NCBI GenBank assembly: GCA_013399855.1
Contig: VXAY01002371.1
Location: 2,567,432-2,631,431, forward strand
Direction: 5' to 3'
From: Oxyruncus cristatus
Lineage: Eukaryota; Chordata; Aves; Passeriformes; Cotingidae
DNA length: 64,000 bases
Shown: piece after piece, positions 1 through 14,500 of the stretch
How the letters are laid out: the number at the start of each line of letters is the position of its first letter
Position numbering within the stretch: position 1 is the stretch's first letter
Made by a program: the position numbers and the translations under genes
The notes under the pieces: generated by a model
The model's input: only the letters and a program-made list of their open reading frames with translations
Databases searched by the model: none
What the model was told of the DNA's origin: nothing

Positions 1-3000
1 AATTAAGTTTGGAAATGGTATGCGAACAAGTGAGCTTCTTGCTTTTGAAATAGTTCTGCTCGAGTCAGATAACTTCAGGTTTTACAAGCTCCTGTTGTTG
101 GAAGCAGCCCCAATGGGAGAGCAGAGAAGGGGAGAGGCAAAACTCTTTCTTCCAAGTTCATACTACAGTACTGTTCTGGTGGTTTAGGGAATAATTCCTT
201 TCAGTCCTTATCCAAAATAATGTGACACTCCAAAATAATAGGTATTCTTCAGAAAACAGAGACCTAAAATGATGATAGAGCCTTTTAGAATGCAAATAGG
301 AGTATTAACATAACAGAAACCACCACACTGTATTTTTTTATGGCTAAGTAAGCAGTTCTCCATTCATACAGAGTACCAGGGATAATTAGTAAATATTGCA
401 TTCCAGTGACAACTGACATTTCCAATTTTTAATTTCTTTAACCTAATTTCCTTTTAGCATTTAGTTAAAACATTATACAAACAATAGATAAAAAAAAAAT
501 TAGATAAAAAAAAAATTACCCAATAAGAATAAAAATTAAAAGCAAGCCAAATTCATCAATACGTGATGAATGAGAGGGAAAGGAGCAGAATGGTCTAAGC
601 AAATGTTATCAGAGAAAGGAATGATCCATATTGATTTGGTGAAGTCAAACATATCTGAAAGAATGTATCTGAGTTCTTTGGTCAGGAGCCTGTACTAATA
701 CCTTTCCCGTGTCACAGATAGCCATATACATATGTAGAATGCAGTCTTCACACTATATCTGCAGCTCCCCGTCTGGCATACACTGATAATATTTACAACA
801 ACAACTTTCCTGCTCACGTTTCCCAGAGTGCTTTATTGTGCAGTATCTTACAAGGATGCTTAACAGTTGAATTTCAGAGTCTGGCTTCTGTCTCATCATG
901 GACTGATCCACAGCTCAAGACTTACTTGCAACTCAGAGGTTTACCTCGTGGTCTGTGATACTAAATGACTCAAATAATTGAGCAGACATTGAGCAGTCCC
1001 CATCATGATGGCGTTTGTAAGAGAGCCAATCATGTGTGAACAAACCTTTCTTCCAACTCCTCACTTATCTTTTCCAAGTGACTACATGGCTCATACTTCA
1101 AGATTTGTTATAAATTTTCTAGAGTCCTGCTAGTTCTTTACTGCTTACTTAATCTTCCATCTTCTGACTAATATTTTCTCCTTTACTCATTCATGCTGGA
1201 GCCATTAAAAAAGGTAAAATTTGTATATCACCAAAGCTACCTTTCCATACCCTTAAGACTTCTAATAAGAAAGAGCAGCTTGTCTTTCATTCCTATTTCA
1301 CAGCCAGTTATATCTACTCATGGAAGAAAAAGAGCTTGTTTTGAAGAGTGTATAATACAAATGCCCTCGTTGCTTTGTTTAGTACCTGTCAGTGGCATGT
1401 GAATTTGGGAAATGCCATATAAAAGTAGGCTAACATATAAAATAATATATAGGAAGGAGAGATGCATTTCCTAGTTTAGTTGGACAGCTCTCAGAATTTG
1501 CACCATGAAATGGGCAGGAAAAACTGTTGAAAAATATAGCCTTGGAGTTTTTTCCCATGTTCCTTTAGACCAGAAGATATTGATCAAAAGGACTAATTAA
1601 GGCATTCTTCCTCTAAAATATGTGAAAAATGTTGTCTGCACTAGAAATTCCTAATTGTGTGAATGGCGTGAGTGTATATCATATGGTATGGTGCAGAAAG
1701 AGGTGGAGAACTCTCATACCCCGTTGTGTCAGTCTGGTATGGACAGACCATGTCCTTGGGGCTGCAGATTTCCCCAGTTCTATTAAATAACACATCTGCA
1801 AGCATATCTGGTTTAGTGGATATTTAGCTGTGTTGATTATGGGCAATAGCAAAATAAAGCCTCCTCACACTCCTATAAGAAGCCTGCTAACAACGTGCAA
1901 AATTTTTGTCAGCTTCAGAATGTGTTCAGACTCCCGAGGCAGGGTTCCTAATATGGAGTCAAATACCTTGATTCTTCCCAAATTCACTGAGAAACTAGAA
2001 TTGTCTTATTTACCTTTGGCCAACTTGGACTTAGAGCCAGCTGGATTCCCTTAAAAATGTTTGTGGACATTAGTATACTGGAAGGCAGATTTTTAGTTGT
2101 GTTTCTGGAAGAGAAGGTAGATGGTTCTGCTGTGTTTCAGGTCCCTATTTGAAAACCAGAGTGAACTTCCCTGTGCTGCTTCGTAGGAATGTTCTCAAGA
2201 GAAAGACGATGAGGCAAAATGTGACAAGCAATCAGATAGCAAGATATTTCTGGCTTTGCAAATACTTCCTGTAAACACTAAGTTTTTCAAGTACATCTAT
2301 CTGAGAAGCAGATGTACAACACAGATGTAAAATATGATACATTTAAATGACACTATGAAAGACAATGAGATCTTTTTAGTAATGTTACATCCTTGAAATG
2401 TTTCCCTTCTTATTACCAGCTCTAAATCTAGTGTATCTACATGTTCTCCCTCTTGTGCCTCAGTGAAATATTACATAGTAGTGAAGCCATATTTCCAGAT
2501 TACTTAACCAAATACTTAACCTGAGTAACCTTGTTCATATGGATGAATAATAATTGCAATGTATCTGCATGGGGAATTTGCAGAAACCAGGACTATGAAA
2601 ATCCTATACAGCTCAGCAGAGTTTTTCGGACAGCAGCCAGTTTTGGTTTTGTTACAAATACTACACACTGGGACCTCAGACAGACCCTGAGAACACACTA
2701 CACAGGCAAAATCAAATAATGTCCACATCAGTAAAATTCAGCTTCACCTATATAAGAACTGAGATGGACTTTTTTTTTTTTCCACTTTTTTTTTTCCCTT
2801 TTTAGAGAGGGCTGTAGGATTGTGCATCCTCACAGGCCCAGCAGCATCAGAGTAATTTTTGCCACACGGCTTCCAGAGTAACAGAGATTTCCTCAAACTA
2901 GTGGCAATTGCTTTCTTTTCCACTTCAGATGAAGACGTAAAAACCGTCACGTAACTATATTACTTCTCAAGTGATCAAGTAGACAGAAGCTGATTTAAGT

Positions 3001-6000
3001 ATTCTACATAATTTGGACAAAGATCATGGTAGCCAGAAGACTGCTGGGGCAAGTGAGATGCACATATGCCACCTTATCTCTGCCTGAACCTGTTAAGATC
3101 TCTGTAAGGAAGACGTAACTGTCCTATTTACCAGGTCAAAGTCACCAAAAGATCTTCCCCTTTCCACTTGCCTTGTGCTGACTTGGAATGTGTCACAAGG
3201 CAGCAGCAGAGCAGCCTGGGCCAGTGACTCAAACAGGACACAGCTGTCATATAAGTGGTGGTAATAGAGGGTAACAAGGCAACAAGGCTGTGAGTTTAAC
3301 TGAGGGAAGATAAAAGATAGCATGTGATGGTGAGGCATTAGTAATGACAGCAAATATGTTTGAATATCAGCCCTTCAGTGGGACTGATCTTCCCGCTCTC
3401 AGCTTCAGAAGAAACAGAACCATGTTTCTGTTCCCTCTCAGCTGTGTTTGAGAAGAGCTGATTTTTACATAGCTTTTTAGTTGGACTTCTCATGCACGTT
3501 GAATTACTGTTTGCTGGAGCAGCTGTGTCCCTGGGATTTATTGCCTTCTGGTGTTGCTACAGAGAGCCTGAAGCAGCCAGGCAAGAGATGCTCACTGCAC
3601 GTTCTAGTGCTACTTATGCTGGCACCAAACTATTGTAGGAAGCCAGCACATCCTCAGTGGTCCATTCAGGACAGGAGTCAAGGTCCTATGTCAAATCCAA
3701 ACTTACTCTTCCCATGCTAAGTTCTACAGGAGACAGAATGTAGCCTTACACCATGTTTTATTTTTCAGCTAGATTTTGCAGGTACCGTTTTGTATCAGCT
3801 ACTAGACTACCACTATTTAGTATAAACCCTACCTACAAATTTATCAGATAAATCATATACTGTCTTCTGAAGGCCCAGAATTATCAAAATATCCCAAATT
3901 TAATATGATTATGCTTGTTTTTCTATCAGTTAAGTAAAAGATTTGATGAGCACATTAAAGTTTTCACTTCCATTACTGAAGCAAAAGGGATTATGTCAAT
4001 AATCAGACCTTACATTTAGGAAGTTAATATGTAAATACATTCCAAGATCTTATTGCAGGCTTGTCAGAGAGATAAAAGTGATACTAATGATGGACTTATT
4101 TTTTTCATTGTCTTTATTCTGGCAAGCCCAGAGTATTACTGTAGTTGGATGAAAGCAACAAACTATGTCATGAAGAGATCAGTCTTATTTTTGTGCTCTG
4201 TCTATTCAGTGCACGATTTCTTCTTTGTATATAAATTAGTCTTTTAAAGTGAGTCTGTCATCCTCAGGCTGTGTTTTGTTTCATCCTAAGTCATGATTTC
4301 CTGCTTTCCCAAGCCCCCTATACAGCCACTAATTGCCAAATACTTCACCATCTTTTGCAGGAAAGACACAGATTTGAATTAGTATAAGGAAGAGGCAAAG
4401 TTTCTTTAGAGTATTATTTAAATATTAATCAAGCATACAGCATAGACACATTTTAACAATTACACCTACTGCAGTGACTGACTATATGGTGCTACTTGTT
4501 GTCATATGAGCTGCCAGAAGCATCATTCTTTATCTAGCAAATACAGAAATCTGGTCCTTAGGAAACAAAGTATATTTCTTCTTCCAAGCACCACACCAGT
4601 GAATGTGTAGGCATGTGAATGTGTCACACAGTAAAAGCAGCTTAGTGCTGTGCTTTCTCCGCAAGACCAACACCCTGTAGCTGCAGGCTCAACTGCTGGA
4701 GCCTAGCAGCATTCATATTCACATGTGCTAGTCTCAGCACGTTGTGGGTGCAATGGTTCTGACTCAGTTCTTCTTGTAAACCTTGTTGAAGGAGAATGCT
4801 ACGTATTTATACACAATTTCCCATTTTACCATTGTAATTTGTTTATCCAGGAGTTAAATGAGTTTGTAATATTTGTTAAAATCTTAGTGAGCCAAATGAG
4901 TGCCTGCGAGTGGTACCATCTCCCTTATACAGAAGATGGAATGAGATGCCCAAAATCAAAAAAGAAGAGCACAAAGTCAAATCAAGACTCAAGACTGAAC
5001 ATATTTTATTAGTAAGGTTATCTTCATTTCATAACCTTATCCTTTTGTCGGGGAAAAAAAATAAAAACAAAATCAAAAGAAAATACTATTAGTAACAGTT
5101 ATTACAGGCAATGTCATTTTCCACTGCTTTCAAGATAGAAGCTTCACTTCCTATAGAAGCTTTAACCAAAGTTAATTCTTCATATTTTGAAACCTATTTT
5201 ATTGTACTCAAGTTTGCACCAAGAAACCTTAAATTATTCTCCTAACATAATTTATTCCCTTCTGCTTCTAGAGTTAGAAAAGAGACTAATGTGAACTTGA
5301 TTCTCATGTATTGAAATTTGGACAATAGTAATTTAGGATTTATCTGTTAAATTACCCCAACCAAAACTCCATCAACAATACAAAAATATATAACAATGTA
5401 ATAAAATAACATATAGGACATTTTCAGCAAAATAAATGGGGAAGAAAAAAATAGTGAGTTCAATGTAATGCATAAACGCCTTTGGGCTCTAACAAATGCT
5501 TGCTGAGGAAAACAGCCGTGGCAGTTTCTGCTTTTCACCAGAGGGCTCTGCCTTGTCTCTCTGGCATCTTATATACCTAAGACAATTAATTGTTTTAGAT
5601 GTTTGAATTCACAATCCAGCATTTTAACACACAATTACAACATGTTTGACCATTTAACTGACATCTGTTAATTTTAAACCTTTCACTTTTAAAAAACTCT
5701 GTTATATTGATACCATCTCTCTGTTATTCAGGGAATAGAAGGGTGAATTAACCAAGCAGACATGTGGCTTCTGTGGAAAGTGCATAAGTTATGCAGGCAA
5801 AGTATAAATAAAGAAGGAAGCCATTGATGGCTCTGTTACTTGAGAATTGTGGGAATCTCTGGGCAAGCAGGACCTGGCCCAGCCTGATGCAAACACAGCC
5901 ACTCAGCCAGCACTGGCTCATGTGGGAAAAGCATCAATATCCCACTTCATACCGAGTCTCCAGTCTGGATCACCTGTCTTGTGTCAACAAGAGTTGACTA

Positions 6001-6774
6001 ATACCCCAGATCAGTGATCATCTCACTTAGAAATTATGCCAGCATTTATCAGCTTGTGGTTGCACAGATTCTTATGACTACAACTTAATTGGGTCTCCTA
6101 ACCCACACTGAAATAGATATTAATATACATATCTGGCACAAGAGAAATCTCCCAAACATCAGACTGATTGATGGTCACCCAAGAAGTACTGGGACAAAGA
6201 GAGATAAATTTCTGAACTTTAGATAACTAACTGAATAGTACAATACTACCACATGAGAACATACTTCTGTATTCTCAAAATGTTCCCTATTATATCTGTT
6301 TCCAGAGGAAGACAAATATAACAGGAGGTTTTTTTGCATTACTAGATGTAGCTCAGGTATTACTGCAGTGACAAAAATACAGATCACTATTCCTGCTCCT
6401 TGAATACTTGTTTATAGGATACTTTAGATCAGTTTTCACCAAAGTTCACAAACAATTCTTATTTCCATTCTTCAATTTTGTACAGCTTTTTAAATTTTCA
6501 TCTGAAGAAGGTCCTTGTTTTAACAATCTTAAAAAATAATGAAACTATAAATAGAACAATAAACAGTATTTTCATTAATGGCTATTTTTGAACAAATAAT
6601 ACAGAAGTTAGACTGTCAGCAGAATACACTGCAGCAGTATTTCAAAGGCAGTATGTTTCTGAGTGAGAAGAGACTCTTTCACAGAAACATCCCAGTTTTG
6701 AGCCTCAGTAGATTTCCTTCAGCTTCTGCCAAGATACCATGCTGTATGTATCTGTTTAATTAATTTTCTCCATT
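1..6774. other. AT-rich non-coding DNA, no gene recognised
   Basis: I see only AT-rich sequence with scattered short open frames of 60-95 codons, none of which resembles a known protein or is flanked by convincing splice sites. Poly(A) and poly(T) runs are common, for example at 488-517 and 2769-2801. Given MYCT1 exon 2 at 16840, this stretch is either the intron of MYCT1 or its upstream flank. The first coding exon of MYCT1 could lie here undetected because it should be short. Confidence 0.5.
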
Positions 6775-6775
6775 T

Positions 6776-6846
6776 TAATCATAGAATGATAGAATGGCTT
6801 GGGTTGGAAGGGAATTTAAAGACCATCTAGTTCCAACCTCCAATAA
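6776..6846 (-). mobile_element. CR1 LINE fragment, 3' tail
   Basis: The + strand reads tcatagaatgatagaatgg followed by cttgggttggaaggga, then a 'ccatctagttccaacctcc' block. This is the reverse complement of the conserved 3' end of avian CR1 retrotransposons, which finish in repeats of ATTCTATG. The 3' end is therefore at about 6776 and the element lies on the minus strand. Only about 70 bp is recognisable, so it is a strongly 5'-truncated copy, the usual state of CR1 in birds. Confidence 0.85.
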
Positions 6847-9532
6847 CTTCCTTAATATGTGATGTGCATTGAAAATGGAGAGTAAGAGGTATGGAACCGG
6901 AAAGGGGAGATTGCTCCTGTCCTGGGAAACAGCTGAGCAGGTTGCAGGGGGGAGAGGGACATAGATTGCACTGCCGAGAGCAAGGACCAGAAACAAGGTC
7001 TTGCCTGTCAGGTACTGGAAAGAGACCCTTTAAAGTCAGAGGCACATATACAGAGTTTGCAGAACTAATGCAAGCACTGCATTGAGGACCGCTCAGTAGG
7101 GTGTACTGGGCAGGCTGAAATGCCATCTCTTTTTTTTCTAGTACAGCTAGTATCTCAAGGTAGTTGGAGTGTGCTTTCTCACCCTGAATTTTCACTTTTA
7201 AAAATATTCTTCTCTATATTCCCATAAAACTTGGGATTTCAGTATACTTCCTGGCTTTTATGGGTTCTCACTTTAAGGACAAGCTCCACGGGAAGATGTG
7301 CCTGGATCAGGCACGGACAACAGAATTACTGTGCTGGGACTGAAGATGATTTCAATGTTTTCCTTACCCCACAGTCTTCCCGGTAACCCAAAATCCTCGT
7401 GCTTTGTTCTAGCCCTGGATGACTTTTGTTTTCTTAAATGTAGCATATGTACTTCTGTATTTCTTCCTTAATTTTAGGAATTTTAGGAAATCCTGCTTAA
7501 TTTTAAGATTTCACTCCAGTCACTAATCCTCTGTTCATATATGAAGTTATTTATTCTCAGGTGTAAAATATATTTATCAATAAAGTGATAACTATAATGT
7601 AATTTTACACTGTGGTAAATTGTGATTTAGTGTGTGATTTAGGTTCATGCAAAGGCCATATAGCTTAGTTCTGGGTTTGTGAGGTAGGTAAAAATGTCTT
7701 GCCAGAGGATTTTTTGCTGCACACGGGGAAAAGATCAGAATTGTATTACTGCCTTTGTAATGCATTAGGAATCATAATGAAACAACAGAGTTTCTTCCTC
7801 TGTCTGCCTCAAGGAATCTTCGCTTTGCCATAGAGTTGTGTCAAAGGTATTAAATTAAACATACTGACTTCTCTATCTTAGATATTTCCTTCTGATTGTT
7901 ACAATTACTCTTTATTTATCATTCCAGTAAAAAACAACTGCCAGTAATATCAAGGGAACATCATTAACTCTGAGTTGGTTTTTGGGATATTGAGATGGCA
8001 TATTCTATTCTTCTGGCTCTTTATCATAATGAACTATGGTCTTACTAAACAAGGCAAATATACTCTGGTGCATGGAGATCATTCTGGACATCACTGTGGA
8101 TGGCAGGAACTATGACTTTAAAAACAGACTTAGCCTCGTGCTCCTTCATGAGCACAGATATTTGCAGAAAGCCACAAAATGACAAGCTTTACTTCTCTAA
8201 GTTTCTGAACACTTTTTCTTTGCCTCGATCTACCTTACTTTCAAAGCCTCAGCAAAATGCTAGTCCTAAGTGTTTATGGCAATCCACTTCTGAATTTTTC
8301 TTCTTTTTGATGTACTACAAACGTCTCTGCAATCTTCCATTGGAATGTTTCTTGCTAGCTTTTTCTGACACACTATTTTACTAGAATGAAAGTGGTTTCT
8401 ATATTGTTTAGATTTCTAGCATCTATTTCCAGCAGAGGGCAATCTTGTTCCTAGGTAGTTTGCTTGTTCGTGACGTTAACCCTCTGATGAACAGCCGACC
8501 CCTCTGCATTTAAAACGTAAAGTTAATCCGAAAGCATGGACTGCATTTTTTTTTTAGCTTGTCATTTAATTAATAAATTTTTAGATGCTTCTGGAGCCTA
8601 TTTGCTTACCCATGGAAGAAAGTATCAGAAACTGCAAAAAAAGACATTAGTATGGACCTTGAGCTGTCATCTCTTCTACCTTCTTTTCTCAGGACACGAT
8701 TAACTATATTACAACTCTTGATTGATGCTGCTTTTTAAAATCTTTTATAGGGGTACATGAACTACATACCTGGACTATCTATTCTAGTTCTTACCCATTG
8801 TCATATATAGAAACTAATTTTTTTTAATTTCCTTTGCTCTATTTTGAACCTAGTACTTATTTTATCTCCTTTGGACACAAAAACCAACTGTATAATTGTC
8901 AGCTGAAGTGGGTGAATTCCTCTCTGTTGCTACAGAAAAGAATCTTGCAGTAGCCCAGGCTGAATAAGACATCCCTTTAGCAAGCTGTGCCTGAATGCAG
9001 AGCTCTAATATTTCTGGCAGCATAACTATCTCACTTATTTTGTTTATTAATTCTCATGTCCTGCACAGTCTGCTTTTTTTTCAGCTGTTTTTCCCCCACA
9101 GATTCTGCTTTCCAGATGCCCCCATCCCCACCGGTTCATTTTCTGGACATGACAACTTCCTGAACCATCTTGTGCAGTAGCCTGTAACTCTTAGTTGTCT
9201 CTCAAGAGTCGTGTGTGAAGTTTCTTGAACTTTTGCCATGACTAAGATCACAGCTGGTTGATATTACGCAGCAACTGATTCACCCACCCAACTGAATCAT
9301 GGACTGCCTACAAATGATTAATGAAAGGCTGTTTTTCTAACACAGTTAGTGTCAATTGGGAAGACAGTAATGCCAACACTTGTCATATACTGAGAAATTG
9401 CTTTTTTGAACTCAGCATGACAACAGCAGTACCGGACTTGGCTACTGAGACTAGCTCCAACTTTAAACCATTTTATTATAGCTTGTAGAAACAGCATAAA
9501 ATTTCAAATAGTTCAAATCATTTCAAATCTTC
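6847..9532. other. Non-coding DNA, nothing recognised
   Basis: AT-rich sequence between a CR1 tail and an LTR-like element. Six-frame inspection shows only short unrelated open frames. The ORFs overlapping 6827-7195 run through the CR1 fragment and are not genes. Confidence 0.5.
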
Positions 9533-10108
9533 TGTGGTGGGAAAAAGTGGTGTCTCTTTGGGCCCAGGTTATATTTCCTTTCCAAACGTGCTGCCTGGGA
9601 TGCATAAGGAGCAATAGCTGTAGCCTGTCAAGCTTAGAGATGTGCATTTGCTATTTTTGGGGAATACATTCAGTGCAGGTATCTTGGTGCACAGCTGCAG
9701 AGTGAGCTGGAGGTTGAGCTCTGGGTGGCAGGAGCCTGAGCCTGAGCCCAAGAGGCCATGAACTGCCGACTCTTTGCATAACAAAGGACCTGGGCCCCTG
9801 TGGCCCAGCCAGGTGACAGGACACCCAGAGACACAGAAGGAATCAACGACTTCCAGACTTTCCTGCCCTGAGACTGCAAGGGTATAAAAGCCCAGGGGTT
9901 CCTTTGTTGGGGTTCCTCCTTGGAGGCACCCAACTGGAGCTGTTATTTTGTTATTTTATTATTTAGTTATTGTGCCATGATTAAATTATTTTAAGGGTCT
10001 AGACATCTGGGACTCTTCTATGGGAAAGCTGGGGTCGAGCCGGTAAGGAAATGGTGTGTTTGGGGGGTGTAGCTGCAAAGGGGCCTAGGTCCCAGCTGAG
10101 GTGGTACA
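9533..10108 (+). mobile_element. Probable solo LTR of an endogenous retrovirus
   Basis: The segment is visibly richer in G+C than its flanks and is organised like an LTR. It begins TGTGGTGGG, has a TATA box (TATAAAA, 9883-9889) preceded by about 350 bp of U3-like sequence, and carries an ATTAAA polyadenylation hexamer at 9980-9985 in a T/A-rich stretch. A U5-like G-rich tail follows. No primer-binding site or coding region follows, so it would be a solo LTR. The 5' end is reasonable. The 3' end, taken as ...GTGGTACA at 10108, is uncertain because I found no matching target-site duplication. The family was not determined. Confidence 0.6.
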
Positions 10109-11069
10109 AGCGTGACTGCCAAAATGGTTCCTGCATGGTCAGACAGGGAAGTTTCCTTAACACTATAGCTGTTAGGAAGATGCTATGAGGTTATTGAAAC
10201 TCTGATGGACCCTGGCTGCTCCTGTCTTGTTATGAACGCCCCCTGATGACTTACCTGAACCTCACTTGAAACCTAAGACACTGAGGTTCCTGTAAAATAG
10301 TGTCTGAACTTATCAGGTTAGTAGATTTGTCATTTGTAAGATGCAATTCATGCTGTAATACACTAGCTGGTGCTCTATGCTAAGTTCTACAATGTTCAGA
10401 TACGAATTTCCGTACTTGCTTATATGGGTTTTATACCTGCTTTTGTCACCGAGCCTTCATTTTTGGAAGAATTCATTTTAGAAAAAAGCAGCTGAGATGA
10501 TTTTTTCGTGTTTGAGATGAAACCCTCTATTAGTTTTCAAGGCTTTTCAGCTTTGGGTCAAGGCAAGATGAAGATGTATGTGCAAATGTGTGTGCATGTA
10601 GGGAGAGGAATGCTTACTAACTTAAAAAAGTTTTGAGTCACTGACATATGACACCACACAAAGGAAAGAGAGCTCACAAAAATGTAAGAAGGAAAGAAAT
10701 AAAATGGAAATAAATTTAGAATTCTAAAATTCTGATTGAAAATATAAAAATAGCTCTTTTCCCCTATATGTCATGGTGATATGTTCTGATACTTCTCATT
10801 GCTAACATAGATGAAATCAATGAGCTTTTATGTTCTACACAGAAGCTTTCTGGAGTCCCCATGGAATAAAGTTTTCATGTCAGATGCACAATGTCTTGTT
10901 CTAGTTTTGGGCTGGTGGAAAAAAAAAAAGTAGGAAAATTACTCTCAGATGTTCAAGTAAATGAACAGAACCTTGCTGTAATTTAGCAAGCTGTTTTAGA
11001 ATGCTCAACAATGCCATTCTTGACTGACAAGCTACCTTACCACTTCTAATATTTTTGAAATAAAACTAC
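10109..11069. other. Spacer between two LTRs, nothing recognised
   Basis: About 960 bp of AT-rich sequence separating a + strand LTR-like element from a minus-strand solo LTR. No open frame or repeat of note. Confidence 0.5.
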
Positions 11070-11538
11070 TGTGGGTTTATGAATGGTGCTCCCCAGTTTA
11101 GTGCCTCCCTCCTGCCTGAGACTCTCCCAAACCAGATGACACTTGCTTGCTCTCCCTCCTTTTCCTTCTCCTTCTGGCTCCAGGGATGGAGTTGAGAATT
11201 GGAGGCACAAAAACATAAGAATTATGGGTTGAGATAAGAACAATTTACTGGAAACAGCAATAAGATAAGAAAACGAACAATAACAGCAACAATATTAATA
11301 ACAAAAGCATACAAAACAGAGGGTGATTTACGATTCCCCACTGCACCACACTTTTGTTCCACCAGAAGCCACACCCTTCTTCCGGGAAGCGAGGGTCCTT
11401 TCCTTCCACTCTACCCGCCTCCCAGAAATGATGTAATGGTATAGAATAACAACCTAGACACAACCACATGGCTCCAGGCTCCACCTCCCTCACAGCTATT
11501 GCAGAAAAATTAGCTCTGTTCTGTATGAAACCAGGACA
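11070..11538 (-). mobile_element. Solo LTR of an avian endogenous retrovirus, minus strand
   Basis: Read on the minus strand the element begins TGTCCTGGTTTCAT, followed by a 'TAGAGTTAATT'-like block, which is the start of a widespread avian ERV LTR family that I place with ERVL only tentatively. Its other end on + is TGTGGGTTTATG, matching the family's ...CCACxACA terminus. The block 'gagataagaacaatttact' corresponds to the family's conserved 'AAACTGTCTTTATCTCAACC' region. The flanking 5-mers are ACTAC (11065-11069) and ACTAG (11539-11543), a near-perfect target-site duplication. The length of 469 bp and absence of internal sequence indicate a solo LTR. It is diverged and its TATA region is not clear. 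Confidence 0.82.
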
Positions 11539-14500
11539 ACTAGTTAATTATTTTCTTTGAATAAAACAGTAACAACAAAGACTAGCATCTCCAAAACATA
11601 AAGAAGATTGCAATATTTGATAGTCAAGTGCTAGAAATCAAATCAGATGTGTAGGTATTATCTCACCCTATGGGTGTTTTCTGACATCTTGTGCTTAGCA
11701 ATAGCATGAGCAGAATGGATGCTTGGAAAGCTGACTGGTTCTTAATTAGCTTTATTAGCTAATATTGGAAAAACTGTGATTCAAATTTGTCATATGTGCA
11801 CAACCTGACAAAAGATGCTTTTCCATTTCTCTTTCCTTTGCAATCAGTACTTTGTCCTCTGTTCCTCCACCCCACCCTGGTTATTTCTCTGAGATGCTCT
11901 CATTGAAGCTGCTACTTACATGGTTTGAAAGGCAGCACTATCCCTTCATATACTTGGCCAGCTGTAAAGTTTTCAAATGTATATATTTGTAAGCATGGGA
12001 GAAGGAAGACCCTATGCCCACCTTAACTTTACACCTTGGGAAACCTATCATAAAGGGATAGAAAACAGGCAAGTCAAAAGGATTTCCTGAATTCAAGGAA
12101 CAAAATACTATTCCAGTTCATTGTAGCCAGAGCTGAGGGCACGAGGAGATTCCTTAGGAAAATGAATCCCCAGTGCAAATGTGTTTTGAAATCAAAGGGA
12201 TGTCTTGCTATTTGATGTGGTTCATACACCTGAAAGGAAAATGTAACTCTCACAGAAGTAAGAGATTGACATAGTGTGTCCGCAAGCAACCTGCAAGCCT
12301 ACATGATAGATGCAGGATACTCCATCACAAAAAGCAAATTAAGATTTTAGGTATTTTGGGAACTGAAAGTCTAGGTAGGGACTGTGTTGCTGTTTTTTGG
12401 TGAGGTATACCCCAAAGTGAGGAAGAATATACCATAGCCCACTTCTGAGAAGTCTTAAAGATTGATATGAGCCCTCTTTGGTTGGTCTTGCTTCAGATGT
12501 CCAGGCTAGATGGGAAGAACTTGCTTCAGGGCCAAGTCTGGGAAAAACATCTTCTCAGCCAGTCTCTCATCTTTACTAATAACGTCTAAATTCCTCCTGT
12601 GTGGATTCTATAGAGTATTAAGCACTTGCTAGAGGTTATTAGTTTGATAAGATATAAGCTATCACTTCAAACATATAGTTCATGGAAAGTTATGAAATCC
12701 TTAAAGAAAGCTGCAACAACCAAGAAAAAGCTTTGCACAGCAGAAGCAATAATCTCCTGTACAAACCTGTAGCACTGCATTTGTTTAACGCTGCATTCAA
12801 AAAACAGAGAGGAGGGAACAGACAGACTCCAGAAGGAATTGCCTGATATGGATAGGTATTGGGCTGACAAACTTGCTGACTTGATGTTTAGACCTGGGGG
12901 TAACATTCAGATGTTATTGGTGTTACTGTGGGTTCTGAGTTTCAACATTTTTTAGCATGGTCACATTAGGAGCACTGTAGACAGAAAGGTAAGGTAGCTA
13001 AGGTACCCAGTTGATTCCTTTCCTTATCCTTTCATTTCTGGCTTTGTACCAAAGTCTGTCCTGCATTGTTGATTAAAGCCTTTGTCCTTCACCTCAGCTG
13101 GTGTTAGAGGTGAGAGTGGAGAATAGACTGAGGTGGGATACCAAATCTTTTCAGTTATGACATAATCAAATAAAGCAGGCAGTGTGAGCAGCCTGAGAAA
13201 CATATAGATCAAAACATACTTAGAGGACTAGCACCTGGGTAGCTTTTGTTATTGGCAGCATCCCTACCTTGTCCCCAAATCTTTTTTTTCATTCTTTTCC
13301 TTAAAAGCAGAGCACAGAATGACATGCACAGCTCGCAAGAAACTGTAAGATATTAATGGCCCCTTGGGGGACACTATGTGTCTGTATCACTGTGACTCTC
13401 CTGAAAGGCTGGTCCTGCTCCAGCACTGCCCAGATTAAGGAAGAGAAAAACAACTCAGGGTTCCCCTCAAAATCCCAGGTGCAGCAAGTCCCACTCTGCC
13501 TTTGATCTATTTCTCTGTTTGATAGTATTTTCTCCAATGTACCTCAGGGCTGTGATTGCTGGACATTTTAAAGAGTAAATCAATGGGCATAGATTTACAA
13601 TTCTTCAATGTAAGTTTTTAGAACTGAATTACATTTCAGTAAAATTCGTCCTCTGCTGGGAGTGAGCATAGAGCAAGTTTGGCCTATTAGTGTGACTCAC
13701 AGAGAAAAAAATTAAATGCCTGTAACCAATGGGCCTAGTGATATTTCTATAATAAGAACCAAAAGGATTAAATGTAGGTCCAAATGGAAAAGCAAGCATT
13801 TGGTGTCCTATATGGCAACCACAATGGTCAGTGTAAACTCAGCTGAGTTTCACAAGGAAATAATTTTTTCCTCTATTTTGACATTCATATATAGACCTAG
13901 AAAAATAAAAGAACTAAAGAAGTAAAAGAAAATAGAGCCATTATCCAAAGGGATAATTGTCTGTCCTGTACCTTCAGCACAGGAGAACAGCACGTGGGAA
14001 GGACTGAAGAGCTGCACTCAATACTTTTGTCAATTCCCTCATCTGCTTTTAACAGTGTGAAACTCTGGTTTGATTGTGCAGGTGGTGAAAATTACAGCTA
14101 GAGGGATGCAGGGACAAATCCTCACCACGGTGCATGGCAACCCCAGAGCCAGGTACACTTTTGTGGCTTGCTGTGCTTCTGCTTCTGCTTGAGGCTGCTG
14201 AGCCCTGCGGAGATCCCTTCCCCAGCTGAGTCCAAAGAGTTGCAGGGATATCGGTGGCAGCACAGAGACCTGTGTCTGGGGGATTCCTTGGCAGCCTTGA
14301 ATATAATAACCTAACTAGCATTCGAGCTGAAGTGCAAAAGAAATCAGTACAAGAAATTATTAGTTCTTGCTCCACTTTCCCATAGCCACACAGGGACAGC
14401 AGTAGGGGTACTCAGACTGCAGCCCTAGTGTGTGGGAAACACTGTCTTCAGGAATCCTGGGATTTATTCAGCTAGAGGTCACCAAGTCCTGGCTCTCCCT

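Noticed and set aside
13081..13112. Possible donor gag|gtgaga as end of MYCT1 exon 1
   Set aside because: The frame leading to it has a stop a short way upstream and no ATG in between.
14134..14151. Short ATG frame (MATPEP) before a GT, considered as MYCT1 exon 1
   Set aside because: Phase would fit, but it gives only six residues and lacks the glycosylation-type N-terminus of MYCT1; the gtacac donor is weak.
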